The notes: generated from the letters alone by a model not told the origin. 64,000 bases of DNA from Streptomyces zhaozhouensis (GCF_900230195.1 NZ_OCNE01000013.1:124001-188000); one strand, 5' to 3'; numbered from the stretch's first letter, positions 41,685-50,019 are shown. A program made the numbers and translations.

Positions 41685-41742
41685 TTCTGTTCCGGTCGGA
41701 ACGGAACACAACTCTAGCACTTCTGTTCCGGTCGGAACGGAA
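41685..41742. promoter_or_regulatory. Two identical TetR operators
   Basis: A 22-base sequence with the core palindrome GTTCCGGTCGGAAC occurs without change at 41685-41706 and 41721-41742, 36 bases apart, between the divergent SDR and TetR genes. Exact duplication of the dyad makes it a firm operator pair. Confidence 0.85.
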
Positions 41743-41757
41743 GGGTAGGGTGGGGGC

Positions 41758-42366
41758 GTGGAAGCGACGGGGAAGGCGCCGATCGGTCGGCCGCGCGGGT
41801 TCGACACCGAGGAGGCCCTGGAGCGGGCCATGCTCACCTTCTGGGAGCGTGGCTACGACGGGGTCAGCCTCAGCGACCTGGCCCGCGCCATGGGCATCAC
41901 CAAGACGAGCCTGTACGCGGCCTTCGGCAACAAGGAGGACCTGTTCCGGCAGGCCGTGGAGCGCTACGCGGAGAGCCGGGCCTCCCACGGCCTCCGGGCC
42001 CGGGAGGAGCCCACCGCCCGGGAGGTGGCCGCCGTCTATCTCGCGGCCTCCGTCCTGGCCGCCACCCGGGACGACTGTCCGACCGGCTGCCTGGGCGTGC
42101 GGGCGTCCCTCGTCGCCAACCACCTCGGGCCGCGCGCCGCCGAGGCGCTCGCCGCGTGGGGGGACCGCAACCGGGCGGACTTCCGGGACCGCTTCCAGCG
42201 CGCCGTCGACGAGGGTGACCTGCCGGCCGGCACCGACCCGGACGCGCTCGCCCACTACCTCCTGACGGTGGCGAACGGCATCGCGGTCCAGGCGGCCGCC
42301 GGCGCCACCCGCGAGGAGCTGCGACGGGTGGCGGACGCCGCCCTGGGCGGCTGGCCGCGCGACTGA
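41758..42366 (+). CDS. TetR-family regulator
   Basis: 202 residues. GRPRGFDTEEALERAMLTFWERGYDGVSLSDLARAMGITKTSLYAAFGNKEDLFRQAVERY is the HTH region of the AcrR/YxaF-like group that controls stress-response SDRs or efflux. The effector domain carries a CPTGCLG segment with two cysteines (near residues 103 and 107), a feature seen in members that respond to electrophiles or oxidation. GTG start lies 15 bases after the second operator. Represses itself and the divergent SDR by inference. Confidence 0.9.
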   Translation: MEATGKAPIGRPRGFDTEEALERAMLTFWERGYDGVSLSDLARAMGITKTSLYAAFGNKEDLFRQAVERYAESRASHGLRAREEPTAREVAAVYLAASVLAATRDDCPTGCLGVRASLVANHLGPRAAEALAAWGDRNRADFRDRFQRAVDEGDLPAGTDPDALAHYLLTVANGIAVQAAAGATREELRRVADAALGGWPRD

Positions 42367-42402
42367 CCGCGGCCGCGCGCCGGGGCGTGCCCCCGGCCGG
42401 GG

Positions 42403-43158
42403 TCAGCCCGCCTCGGGGAGCCGGTAGACCGAGACGTGCGAGGGCGAGTCGGCGGTGAACTCGGCGCCCTCCCAGTCGGCGTGGCGTGACTCCAGGGCGA
42501 AGCCGGCGAGTTGGGCCATCAGGTCCAGCTCGGCCGGCCAGGCGTAGCGGTGCTGGCTGCGGAAGACCCGGGCGCCGCCCCCGTCGTCGACGCGGACGTG
42601 GTGGGAGACCAGCCGCTGGCGCAGCACGTCGTAGGAGTCGAGGGCCAGGTAGTCGTCGCGGGTGCTCCAGACCACGCCGTCCTGGCCCGGCGGCAGCTTC
42701 CGCAGGTCGGGCACCCCCAGCTCGATGACGAACCGCCCGCCGGGCGCCAGGTGGCGGGCGGCGTTGCGGAAGCACTCGACCTGCGCGGACTGCTCCAGCA
42801 GGTTGGAGATGGTGTTGAAGACCAGATAGACCAGTCGGAAGGTGCCGGGCGCCGTGGCCGTCGCCATGTCGCCGACCACCACCGGGACGGTCTCCTCGTC
42901 GACCTTCTCGCGCAGCCGCCGCACCATCGGCCGGGACAGCTCGATCCCGGTGACCGGTACGCCGCGCTCCGCGAGCGGCACGGCCACCCTGCCGGTGCCG
43001 ACGGCGAACTCCAACGCCCGTCCGCCCTCCGCCAGGGCGGCCAGCCGCTCGACCGTGGGCCCCAGCACCTCGGGCGCGAACATGCCCGTGCCGGGGGTGT
43101 CGTAGCGCCGGGCGGCGTCGTCGTTCCAGATCTCGTCCTGCGGGATGTCGTCGCGCAT
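42403..43158 (-). CDS. Class I SAM-dependent methyltransferase
   Basis: 251 residues. ALEFAVGTGRVAVPLAERGVPVTGIELSRPMVRRLREK is motif I with the adenosyl-binding acidic residue (GIELS). VVVGDMATA and LAPGGRFVIELGVPDL follow. Typical of small streptomycete methyltransferases with unknown acceptor; the ending HVSVYRLP is usual for the group. The 205 bases before its start also serve the divergent radical SAM gene. Confidence 0.88.
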   Translation of the reverse strand: MRDDIPQDEIWNDDAARRYDTPGTGMFAPEVLGPTVERLAALAEGGRALEFAVGTGRVAVPLAERGVPVTGIELSRPMVRRLREKVDEETVPVVVGDMATATAPGTFRLVYLVFNTISNLLEQSAQVECFRNAARHLAPGGRFVIELGVPDLRKLPPGQDGVVWSTRDDYLALDSYDVLRQRLVSHHVRVDDGGGARVFRSQHRYAWPAELDLMAQLAGFALESRHADWEGAEFTADSPSHVSVYRLPEAG

Positions 43159-43304
43159 GGTGCCAAGGATCCCGGAAGCCGGGGCCGTCGTCGACGCATT
43201 TCGACGACCCGGGGCGCCGGGCGTCCGCGCGAGGACGCGAGCCCAACGCGGCGGCCGGCCGGGGGAGTTGGGCCCCGGGTCGGACATCTCCCGCAAAAGC
43301 GGGC

Positions 43305-43335
43305 TTGACAACGCCGCATTCGAACCGGTGTTCTA
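43305..43335 (+). promoter_or_regulatory. Promoter with an overlapping LexA (SOS) box
   Basis: TTGACA (43305-43310), 18 bases, TGTTCT (43329-43334) form a sigma-70 promoter. TCGAACCGGTGTTC at 43320-43333 fits the actinobacterial LexA box TCGAACRNNTGTTCGA except at its right end, and covers the -10. LexA bound here would switch the radical SAM gene off until DNA damage. Confidence 0.7.
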
Positions 43336-43363
43336 TTCGTACGAACGCGGCGAGGAGGCCACC

Positions 43364-44407
43364 ATGCGCTGGAACCAACTGGGCGAGGGAACGCCGTCCG
43401 CGCCGTCCGCGCTCTTCGGGACGGACGTGGTCAGCCGGACGATAGACACCCCCGAGTTCCGCGGGGTGACCTTTCACGAGGTGCGGGCGAGGTCGATCAT
43501 CAACCGGGTCCCCGGGGCCTCCCGGATGCCCTTCACCTACACGGTCAATCCCTACCGGGGCTGCACCCACGCCTGCGTCTACTGCTTCGCGCGCAAGACC
43601 CACAGCTATCTCGACCTGGACACCGGCGCCGGCTTCGACTCCCAGATCGTGGTCAAGGTGAACGCTCCCGAGCTGCTGCGCCGGGAGCTGGCGGCGCCGC
43701 GCTGGCGCGGCGAACACGTCGCGATGGGCACCAACGTCGACACGTACCAGAGGGCCGAGGGCCGGTACCGGCTGATGCCGGGGATCATCGAGGCGCTGCG
43801 GGACCACGCCAACCCGTTCTCCATCCTCACCAAGGGCACGCTGATCCTGCGCGACCTCCAACTGCTGCGGGAGGCCGCCTCCGTCACGGATGTGGGGATC
43901 TCCGTCTCGGTCGGCCTGGTCGACGCCGAGCTGTGGCGGACGGTCGAGCCGGGCACCCCGGCGCCGGAGCGCCGGCTGGACGTCGTCCGCACCCTCACCG
44001 AGCACGGCGTCCCGTGCTCGGTGCTGATGGCCCCGGTGCTGCCGTACCTCGCCGACTCGCCCGCCCAACTGCGCGCCACCGTACGGGCGATCGCGGCGGC
44101 CGGCGCCACCTCGGTGACACCGCTGGCGCTCCATCTGCGGCCGGGCGCGCGCGAGTGGTTCATGGCCTGGCTGGCCGAACGCCACCCGGGGCTGGTGCGG
44201 CGGTACGAGGTGCTCTACGCGGGCGGCGCCTACGCCCCGCGCTGGTACCAGCGGCGGATCACCGGCCAGGTGCACGAACTGGCCGCCGAGTACGGCATCG
44301 GTCCGGCCCGCGCCGGGGCGCACCGTTCGCCGCGCGCCGCGCGCGCCGAGGCCCCCGAGCCGGCCGTGGAGCCCGACCCGGGGGTCACCCAGCTGACGCT
44401 GCTGTGA
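43364..44407 (+). CDS. Rv2578c-family radical SAM protein, probably SOS-controlled
   Basis: 347 residues. The iron-sulfur motif is Cys67-X3-Cys71-X2-Cys74 (CTHACVYC) within PYRGCTHACVYCFARKTHSYLDLDTGAGFDSQIVVK, the SplB-like COG1533 signature. The partial barrel continues with GTNVDTYQRAEGRYRLMPGIIEAL, SILTKGTLILRDLQLL and MAPVLPYLADSP. Relatives include spore photoproduct lyase; the mycobacterial homologue Rv2578c is known to have a LexA box upstream, and one is present here. A DNA- or nucleotide-repair role is therefore likely but unproved. GGAGG precedes the ATG. Confidence 0.9.
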   Translation: MRWNQLGEGTPSAPSALFGTDVVSRTIDTPEFRGVTFHEVRARSIINRVPGASRMPFTYTVNPYRGCTHACVYCFARKTHSYLDLDTGAGFDSQIVVKVNAPELLRRELAAPRWRGEHVAMGTNVDTYQRAEGRYRLMPGIIEALRDHANPFSILTKGTLILRDLQLLREAASVTDVGISVSVGLVDAELWRTVEPGTPAPERRLDVVRTLTEHGVPCSVLMAPVLPYLADSPAQLRATVRAIAAAGATSVTPLALHLRPGAREWFMAWLAERHPGLVRRYEVLYAGGAYAPRWYQRRITGQVHELAAEYGIGPARAGAHRSPRAARAEAPEPAVEPDPGVTQLTLL

Positions 44408-44416
44408 GCGGGGCGC

Positions 44417-45169
44417 TCAGGGCTGCGGCGTCTCGCCCGTGAAGGGTTCGAGCGCGCGCCGGATCCGTTCCTCGCTGGCCGACTTGTCGACGCCGAGATC
44501 GCTGAGCAGCCCCGAGCCGTCCTCGAACTCCAGCTGGGCCAGCAGCAGATGCTCGGTGCCGACGTAGTTGTGGCCCAGGCGCAGCGCCTGTCGGAAGGTC
44601 AGCTCCAGCACCTTGCGGGCGGCCACGTCGTAGGGCACGAGGGAGGGCGGGTCCTCGGCCGGCGCCGGCAGCGCCGCGCGCGCGGCCTCCCGCACCGTCT
44701 CCAGCGTCATGCCCTGGTCGGTGAGCACGGCGGCGCCGATCCCCTGCGGCTCCGAGATCAGCCCCAGCGCCAGGTGCGCCGGGGTGACCTCGGCGTGCGA
44801 GGACTCCCTGGCCGCCTCGTGCGCGGCCATCACCACGCGCTTGGCGCGAGCGGTGTAGCGGGCGAAGCCCTCGCCCGCGTCCGCCCCGCCCGCCTCGGCG
44901 TCCGCCGCGGTCGGCGCCTTGGGGACGAAGCGCTTCTGGGCGGCCTGTCGGGTCACGCCCATGCTCTGGCCGATCTCGGTCCAGGAGGCGCCGGAGCGCC
45001 GCGCCTGGTCGACGAAGTGGCCGATCAGATGGTCGGCCAGCTCGCCGAGGTGGTCGGCGGCGATGACCGCGTCGGACAGCTGGTCGAGGGCGTCGGTGTG
45101 GACCTTCTTGATCGCCTCGATCAGGTCGTCGAGGCGTACCGGCTGCGCCGGGCGCTTGGCTTCCGTCAT
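44417..45169 (-). CDS. HTH protein with Clp N-terminal (ClpN) repeats, self-regulating
   Basis: 250 residues without ATPase domain. An N-terminal helical part ends in a helix-turn-helix (SGASWTEIGQSMGVTRQAAQKRF, about residues 59-81). After a short linker come two Clp-N repeats as found in ClpA/ClpC: FARYTARAKRVVMAAHEAARESSHAEVTPAHLALGLI and VPYDVAARKVLELTFRQALRLGHNYVGTEHLLLAQL. Such domains bind misfolded proteins or ArgP-tagged substrates in ClpC. The two dyads over its own leaderless promoter indicate autoregulation. It may link protein-quality sensing with transcription. Confidence 0.88.
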   Translation of the reverse strand: MTEAKRPAQPVRLDDLIEAIKKVHTDALDQLSDAVIAADHLGELADHLIGHFVDQARRSGASWTEIGQSMGVTRQAAQKRFVPKAPTAADAEAGGADAGEGFARYTARAKRVVMAAHEAARESSHAEVTPAHLALGLISEPQGIGAAVLTDQGMTLETVREAARAALPAPAEDPPSLVPYDVAARKVLELTFRQALRLGHNYVGTEHLLLAQLEFEDGSGLLSDLGVDKSASEERIRRALEPFTGETPQP

Positions 45170-45172
45170 GTC

Positions 45173-45218
45173 GTCAACCCTAGGTTGACAGTCCCGCCGC
45201 CGTCAACTTCGGGTTGAC
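45173..45218. promoter_or_regulatory. Twin operators over a leaderless promoter
   Basis: GTCAACCCTAGGTTGAC (45173-45189) and GTCAAC-5-GTTGAC (45202-45218) share half-sites. On the minus strand TTGACG, 18 bases, TAGGGT, 7 bases, ATG of the ClpN-HTH gene. One dyad covers the -10, the other the -35. Confidence 0.8.
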
Positions 45219-45239
45219 ACCGCGTTCCCGTGCCCGCCC

Positions 45240-45278
45240 GTCGAACGCCCCCGTCGAACGCCGCCGTCGAACGCGGGC
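45240..45278. repeat. 13-base tandem repeat, three copies
   Basis: GTCGAACGC recurs at 45240, 45253 and 45266 with a 13-base period, between the ClpN-HTH gene and the SRPBCC gene. Non-coding; observed only. Confidence 0.6.
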
Positions 45279-45376
45279 GGGAACCACCCCGGTTCGAGTG
45301 ACGCTGAGCGAGGTGGAAGGCTCCCAGTGGGTAGGTCCCACCCACGGGGCCGCGACGAGGCAGGGGAGTGTGGACC

Positions 45377-45838
45377 ATGGCGCAGATCGAGGTCGAGGCG
45401 GCGCGGGATATCGCGGCCAGGCCGGAGGAGGTGTACGCGGCGCTCGCCGACTACCGCGAGACCCATCCGAGGCTGCTGCCCGAGGAGTTCACCGACTACG
45501 AGGTCAGGGAGGGCGGCAGCGGCGCCGGCACCGTCGTCGCCATGAAGCTGCACGCCACGAAGAAGCGCGTGCGCGCGTGCGTGGTCGACGTCAGCGAACC
45601 GGAGGAGCGCACCCTGGTCGAGACGGACCGTCAGTCCACCCTGGTCACCACCTGGACCATCACCCCCGAGGGCGGCGACGACCGCTGCCGGGCGACGGTC
45701 CGCACGGTCTGGGAGGGCTCCGGCGGCATCGGCGGGTTCTTCGAGCGGCTCTTCGCGCCGCGTGTGCTCAAGGGCGTCTACGAGCGGCTGCTGGAGAACC
45801 TGGCCGCCGAGGTCGAGCAGGAGGCCAAGTCCTCCTGA
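45377..45838 (+). CDS. SRPBCC (START-like) family protein
   Basis: 153 residues of the polyketide-cyclase/dehydrase and lipid-transport fold: EVEAARDIAARPEEVYAALADYRETHPRLLPEEFTDYEVREGG, then TLVETDRQSTLVTTWTITPEG, and a long C-terminal helix (FERLFAPRVLKGVYERLLENLAAEVEQEA). A hydrophobic cavity is expected; ligand unknown. GGGGAG stands 8 bases before the ATG. A dyad GTGGGT-7-ACCCAC (45327-45345) lies upstream and may be regulatory. Confidence 0.88.
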   Translation: MAQIEVEAARDIAARPEEVYAALADYRETHPRLLPEEFTDYEVREGGSGAGTVVAMKLHATKKRVRACVVDVSEPEERTLVETDRQSTLVTTWTITPEGGDDRCRATVRTVWEGSGGIGGFFERLFAPRVLKGVYERLLENLAAEVEQEAKSS

Positions 45839-45844
45839 CGCACC

Positions 45845-45878
45845 GAGGGGGGCGGGCCCGCGCGGGCCCGCCCCCCTC
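45845..45878. terminator. Bidirectional hairpin terminator
   Basis: Perfect 16-base arms (GAGGGGGGCGGGCCCG and complement) two bases apart, starting 6 bases after the SRPBCC stop. A 14-base tandem duplication (CCGGAGAACCCGGG, 45886-45913) follows before the convergent gene. Confidence 0.75.
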
Positions 45879-45926
45879 GCCCGTGCCGGAGAACCCGGGC
45901 CGGAGAACCCGGGCCGGGCGGAGGGC

Positions 45927-46736
45927 TCAGGCCAGATGGAGGGCGAAGCCGGTCGTGCCGGGCCGCTCGCGTCCGGGCCTCAGCTCCATGGTCCTGGTGT
46001 AGTCCTCGTCCGACAGCCGTCGGTACGGCAGCGGCTCCTCGGTGAAGAGCCCGGCCAGCCGCTCCCGGTAGGCGGCGGTGGCCGCCCGGTAGCCGGCCTC
46101 GTCCAGGTTCACCGCGCTGGCGATCGTGAACGGTTCCAGCACCGACATCCCGGTGAAGAAGAAGACCCCGTGCTGGAGCGGGAAGAGCGCGTCCGCCAAC
46201 GGCCCGTGGATGCCGCGCTCACTCAACGCCGACTCGGTCGCCCCGTAGGTGACCGACAGCAGCACCCGGCGCCCGGACAGCGACCCGTTCCGGTACTGCG
46301 GAACGTCCTTCCCGTACGCGAAGCCGCCACTGAAGACGCGGTCCAGCCAGCCCTTGAGGATGGCCGGCACCGAGAACCACCAGAGCGGGAACTGGAGGAT
46401 CACCGCGTCCGCCCGGAGCAGCCGCTCCTGCTCCGCCCGCACGTCGGCGGTCAACGAACCGTTCTCGTAGGCGTGTTGGGACGCGGCTCCCACGTCGAGC
46501 CGGGCACCGGCCGGGTGTTCCGGGTAGTCGTCGGCGTCCGTGACCGCCCTCCACTTCATCGCGTACAGGTCGGATATCTCCACCTCGTGCCCGGCGGCGC
46601 GCAGTTCGTCGGCGGCGAAGCCGGTCAGCGAGGCGGTCAGCGAGCGCGGGTCGGGGTGCGCGCTGACGATCAGCACCCGCCGGCCCCCCTCGGCGGCGCG
46701 TGCGGTCGGTTCTCTCGATTCGGTCATGCCGTTCAT
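45927..46736 (-). CDS. NAD(P)H dehydrogenase (quinone), NQO-like flavodoxin fold
   Basis: 269 residues. VLIVSAHPDPRSLTASLTGFAADELRAAGHEVEISDLYAMKW is the flavin site, and LQFPLWWFSVPAILKGWLDRVFSGGFAY the quinone/NAD(P)H site, as in mammalian NQO1 relatives and KefF. YGATESALSERG continues the match. Three starts are possible: GTG 46742, ATG 46736, ATG 46727, none with a good ribosome-binding site. Diverges from an MmyB-type regulator, which in streptomycetes often pairs with such oxidoreductases. Confidence 0.9.
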   Translation of the reverse strand: MNGMTESREPTARAAEGGRRVLIVSAHPDPRSLTASLTGFAADELRAAGHEVEISDLYAMKWRAVTDADDYPEHPAGARLDVGAASQHAYENGSLTADVRAEQERLLRADAVILQFPLWWFSVPAILKGWLDRVFSGGFAYGKDVPQYRNGSLSGRRVLLSVTYGATESALSERGIHGPLADALFPLQHGVFFFTGMSVLEPFTIASAVNLDEAGYRAATAAYRERLAGLFTEEPLPYRRLSDEDYTRTMELRPGRERPGTTGFALHLA

Positions 46737-46763
46737 GACCACAGTTCTCGCAGCTCGCGACGG

Positions 46764-46778
46764 GGGTAGCCAGTACCC
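46764..46778. promoter_or_regulatory. Candidate MmyB-type operator
   Basis: GGGTA, 5 bases, TACCC: a perfect dyad in the 112-base space between the divergent quinone reductase and HTH regulator genes. Confidence 0.4.
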
Positions 46779-46848
46779 GGCCGGACCGGAGGACCCGCGT
46801 TCCCGGTACCGCGGGGACCACCCTCGTCGCGCGTCGCATACTGGGAGG

Positions 46849-47766
46849 ATGGCGACCGAGACGGTGCGGGACAGCGGACGGGAGCTCGGGGCGTTCCTGC
46901 GCGCCCGTCGCGGGCGGTTGGCGCCGGAGAGCGTCGGGGTGGACCCAGGCCCCCGCCGCCGGGTGCGCGGGCTGCGCCGCGAGGAGCTGGCGCGGCTCGC
47001 CGGGATCAGCGTCGACTACTACGTGCGGCTGGAGCAGGGCAGGGCCAACCAGCCGTCCGCCGAGGTGCTGACCGCGCTGGCCCGCGCGCTGCGGCTGAAC
47101 GCGGTCGAGCGCGCGCATCTGGACCTTCTGGCCCGCCCCCCGCGCCCGGTGACGGCCGAGCCGTCACCGGCGCCCTCGCCGCCGGCAGGCGTCAGCGCCG
47201 AGCTGCGTCGGGTGCTGGACGGGATGCCGGGCCTGCCGGCCGTCGTGCTGGACGAACGGCTGGACCTGCTGGCCTGGAACCGACTGGGCGGCGTCCTCTT
47301 CGGCGGCCTGGACGACCCGGACGGCCGGGACCGCAACCAGGCGCGCCACCTCTTCCTGGACCGGCGCGCCGGCACGGCCTTCCTCGACCTCGACGAGCGC
47401 CGGCGGGAGTCCGTCGCCCTGCTGCGCCACGCGGTGGGCCGCTACCCCGGCGACTCCCGACTGGCCGCGCTCATAGGGGAGTTGAGCGACGGGAGTGCGG
47501 AGTTCCGCCGGCTCTGGGCGGATGGCGAGGTGCGGATGTGCGGGGCGGGGGCCAAGCGGTTCGGGCACCCGCTGGTCGGCGTCCTCGATCTCGACTACGC
47601 CACGCTCCACGTGCCGCCGTTGGACGGCCGGCTCGGCCAGCAGCTCCACGTCTTCAGCGCCGACGAGGCCACCCCCGCCGGCGCGGCGCTGCGCCGCCTC
47701 GCCGAGGAGGTGAACGGCGCACCGGACGGCGTCCGGGGCCTGGCTGGCGACCCGGCCCGGAGGTAA
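46849..47766 (+). CDS. XRE-family regulator with MmyB-like ligand domain
   Basis: 305 residues. An XRE helix-turn-helix (LGAFLRARRGRLAPESVGV, RRVRGLRREELARLAGISVDYYVRLEQGRANQPSAEVLTALARALRL) is followed by the MmyB-like PAS-type domain (LPAVVLDERLDLLAWNRLGGVLFGG, FRRLWADGEVRMCGAGAKRFGHPLVG), thought to bind fatty-acid-like ligands. In actinomycetes these regulators usually control the divergent NAD(P)-dependent oxidoreductase. CATACT ends just before GGGAGG and the ATG. Confidence 0.92.
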   Translation: MATETVRDSGRELGAFLRARRGRLAPESVGVDPGPRRRVRGLRREELARLAGISVDYYVRLEQGRANQPSAEVLTALARALRLNAVERAHLDLLARPPRPVTAEPSPAPSPPAGVSAELRRVLDGMPGLPAVVLDERLDLLAWNRLGGVLFGGLDDPDGRDRNQARHLFLDRRAGTAFLDLDERRRESVALLRHAVGRYPGDSRLAALIGELSDGSAEFRRLWADGEVRMCGAGAKRFGHPLVGVLDLDYATLHVPPLDGRLGQQLHVFSADEATPAGAALRRLAEEVNGAPDGVRGLAGDPARR

Positions 47767-47777
47767 CGTCTCCCCCC
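47764..47777 (+). promoter_or_regulatory. -10 box of a leaderless promoter over the preceding stop codon
   Basis: TAACGT (47764-47769) includes the TAA stop of the MmyB regulator and lies 8 bases before the M55 peptidase ATG. No ribosome-binding site precedes this ATG, which supports leaderless transcription. Confidence 0.4.
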
Positions 47778-48614
47778 ATGACCAAGATCCTCATCTCGGC
47801 CGACATGGAGGGCGCGACCGGGGTCACCTGGCCGGCCGACTGTCTGCCGGGCACGCCCGAGTGGCAGCGCTGCCGGCCGCTGCTGACCTCGGACGTGAAC
47901 GCGGCGATCGCCGGGTTCTTCGCCGGGGGCGCGGACGAGGTCCTCGTCAACGAGGCGCACATGACCATGCGGAACCTGCTGCTGGAGCGGCTGGACGACC
48001 GCGCGCAGCTGCTGACCGGCCGCCACAAGGACCTCAGCATGGTCGAGGGCGTCCAGCACGGCGACGTGGACGGCATCGCGTTCGTCGGGTACCACACCGG
48101 CGCCGGCGACGACGGGGTGCTCGCCCACACCTACCTGGGGAACTCGCTGACCGGCGTCTTCGTCGACGGGGTGCGCGCCAGCGAGGGCCTGCTCAACTCG
48201 CTGGTCGCCGCCGAGTACGGCACCCCCGTGGTGCTGGTCACCGGCGACGACCTGACCTGCGCGGACGCCCGGGGCTACGCGCCGGAGGCGGTGGGCGTCG
48301 CGGTCAAGGACCACGTCTCCCGGTACGCGGCCGTCTGCCGCACCCCGGCCAGGACCGCGGCCGACATCACCGAGGGCGCGACCAGGGCCGCCGCCCTGGC
48401 CGTGCGGCACGAGCCGGCGGGGCCCGCGCCGCGCCGCATCGAGATCGACTTCGACGCCGCCCAACTCGCGGGCGCCGCCGCCCTGGTGCCCGGCGTCGAA
48501 CAGACCGGCGAACGACGCGTCGCCTACACCGCGTCGACCATGTACGAGGGAATCCGGTGCTTCAAGACGGTCACCACCATGGTGTCCGCCGCCGTGGAGG
48601 AATGGTATGGCTGA
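47778..48614 (+). CDS. M55 family D-aminopeptidase (DppA-like)
   Basis: 278-residue zinc peptidase that releases D-amino acids, such as D-Ala, from short peptides. N-terminal metal motif ISADMEGATGVT (Asp9, Glu11), then NEAHMTMRNLL, LLTGRHKDLSMVEG and VGYHTGAGDDGVLAHTY with further ligands; ITEGATRAA and CFKTVTTMVSA near the end. DppA in Bacillus forms a decamer. Its last bases overlap the M20 gene start, so the pair is co-translated. Confidence 0.93.
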   Translation: MTKILISADMEGATGVTWPADCLPGTPEWQRCRPLLTSDVNAAIAGFFAGGADEVLVNEAHMTMRNLLLERLDDRAQLLTGRHKDLSMVEGVQHGDVDGIAFVGYHTGAGDDGVLAHTYLGNSLTGVFVDGVRASEGLLNSLVAAEYGTPVVLVTGDDLTCADARGYAPEAVGVAVKDHVSRYAAVCRTPARTAADITEGATRAAALAVRHEPAGPAPRRIEIDFDAAQLAGAAALVPGVEQTGERRVAYTASTMYEGIRCFKTVTTMVSAAVEEWYG

Positions 48615-50019
48615 CCACCCCGACAGGGCTGACCGCCCCGACCCGGCCGCGCCCGCGGCGGACGAGGAACCGGGAGACGCGGGCGCGGTGGACGCGACCG
48701 CGCTGGAGGAGGTGGTCCGCTTCACCTCCGACCTGATCCGGATGGACACCACCAACCGGGGCGGCGGCGAGGGGCACGAGCGGCCGGCCGCCGAGTATGT
48801 CGCCGAGCGGCTCGCCGAGGCCGGGCTCGACCCGGTGCTGCTGGAGAAGAGCCGGGGCCGCACCAACGTGGTGGCCAGGATCGAGGGCACCGATCCGGAG
48901 GCGGACGCGCTGCTGGTCCACGGGCATCTCGACGTGGTGCCCGCCGACCCCGACGAGTGGCGGGTCCACCCGTTCTCCGGCGAGGTCAGCGACGGGGTGG
49001 TCTGGGGCCGGGGCGCGGTCGACATGAAGGACGCCGACGCCATGGTGCTCGCGCTGGTGCGCGCCTGGGCGCGCGCCGGCATCCGGCCGAGGCGCTCGGT
49101 GGTGCTCGCGTTCACCGCCGACGAGGAGGACACCGCCGCCTACGGTTCCGGGTTCCTGGCCGACCAGCACGCCGACCTCTTCGCCGGCTGCACCGAGTCG
49201 ATCGGCGAATCCGGCGCGTTCACCTTCCACCCGGGGGACGGCCGCCGGATCTACCCGCTGGCCGCCGGCGAGCGCGGCACCGCCTGGATGACGCTGACCG
49301 CCAAGGGGCGCGCGGGACACGGCTCCAAGATCAACGCGGAGAACGCCGTCACCCGGCTCACCTCCGCCGTCACCCGGATCGGCGAGCACCGCTGGCCGGT
49401 GCGGCTGACCGAGACCGTGCGCGCCGGGCTGACCGAGCTGGCCGCCCTGCACGACGTGCCGCTGCCCGACCTCTCCGACGCCGACCCGGACCGGCTGGCC
49501 CGCTCCGTCGACGAGCTGCTGGAGCGGATCGGCCCGGCCGCCGCGCTGGTCGCCAACACCGTGCGCAACAGCGCCAACCCGACGATGCTGGACGCCGGTT
49601 ACAAGGTCAACGTGATCCCGGGCAGCGCCTCGGCCCATGTGGACGGCCGCGTACTGCCGGGCACCGAACGGGAGTTCGCCGCCACGCTGGACCAACTCAC
49701 CGGCGAGGACGTCGAGTGGGACTTCCTGCACCACGAGATCCCGCTCCAGGCCCCGGTCGCGGCGCCCACCTACCGGGCACTGCGGGAGGCGCTGCTGCAC
49801 TTCGACCCCGGCGCGCACGTGGTGCCCTACTGCATGTCGGGCGGCACGGACGCCAAGCAGTTCTCCCGACTCGGCGTCGAGAACTACGGCTTCATGCCGC
49901 TGAGGCTCCCCGAGGGCTTCGACTACCAGGCGATGTTCCACGGCGTCGACGAACGGGTGCCGGTCTCCGCGCTGCGCTTCGGGGTCCGGGTGCTGGACCG
50001 GGCGATCCGCGCGCTCTGA
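48607..50019 (+). CDS. M20-family zinc peptidase
   Basis: 470 residues. Two-metal site of M20 peptidases: VHGHLDVVPADP (His), GRGAVDMKDADA (bridging Asp), TADEEDTAAYGSGF (catalytic Glu and ligand), CTESIGESG, and MSGGTDAKQFSRLG (last ligand region). The lid domain is between, GRAGHGSKIN. This long form (COG0624) cleaves dipeptides or N-acyl amino acids. GGAGGAATGG stands before the ATG, inside the end of the M55 gene. Works probably with the M55 and S9 enzymes on short peptides. Confidence 0.93.
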   Translation: MADHPDRADRPDPAAPAADEEPGDAGAVDATALEEVVRFTSDLIRMDTTNRGGGEGHERPAAEYVAERLAEAGLDPVLLEKSRGRTNVVARIEGTDPEADALLVHGHLDVVPADPDEWRVHPFSGEVSDGVVWGRGAVDMKDADAMVLALVRAWARAGIRPRRSVVLAFTADEEDTAAYGSGFLADQHADLFAGCTESIGESGAFTFHPGDGRRIYPLAAGERGTAWMTLTAKGRAGHGSKINAENAVTRLTSAVTRIGEHRWPVRLTETVRAGLTELAALHDVPLPDLSDADPDRLARSVDELLERIGPAAALVANTVRNSANPTMLDAGYKVNVIPGSASAHVDGRVLPGTEREFAATLDQLTGEDVEWDFLHHEIPLQAPVAAPTYRALREALLHFDPGAHVVPYCMSGGTDAKQFSRLGVENYGFMPLRLPEGFDYQAMFHGVDERVPVSALRFGVRVLDRAIRAL

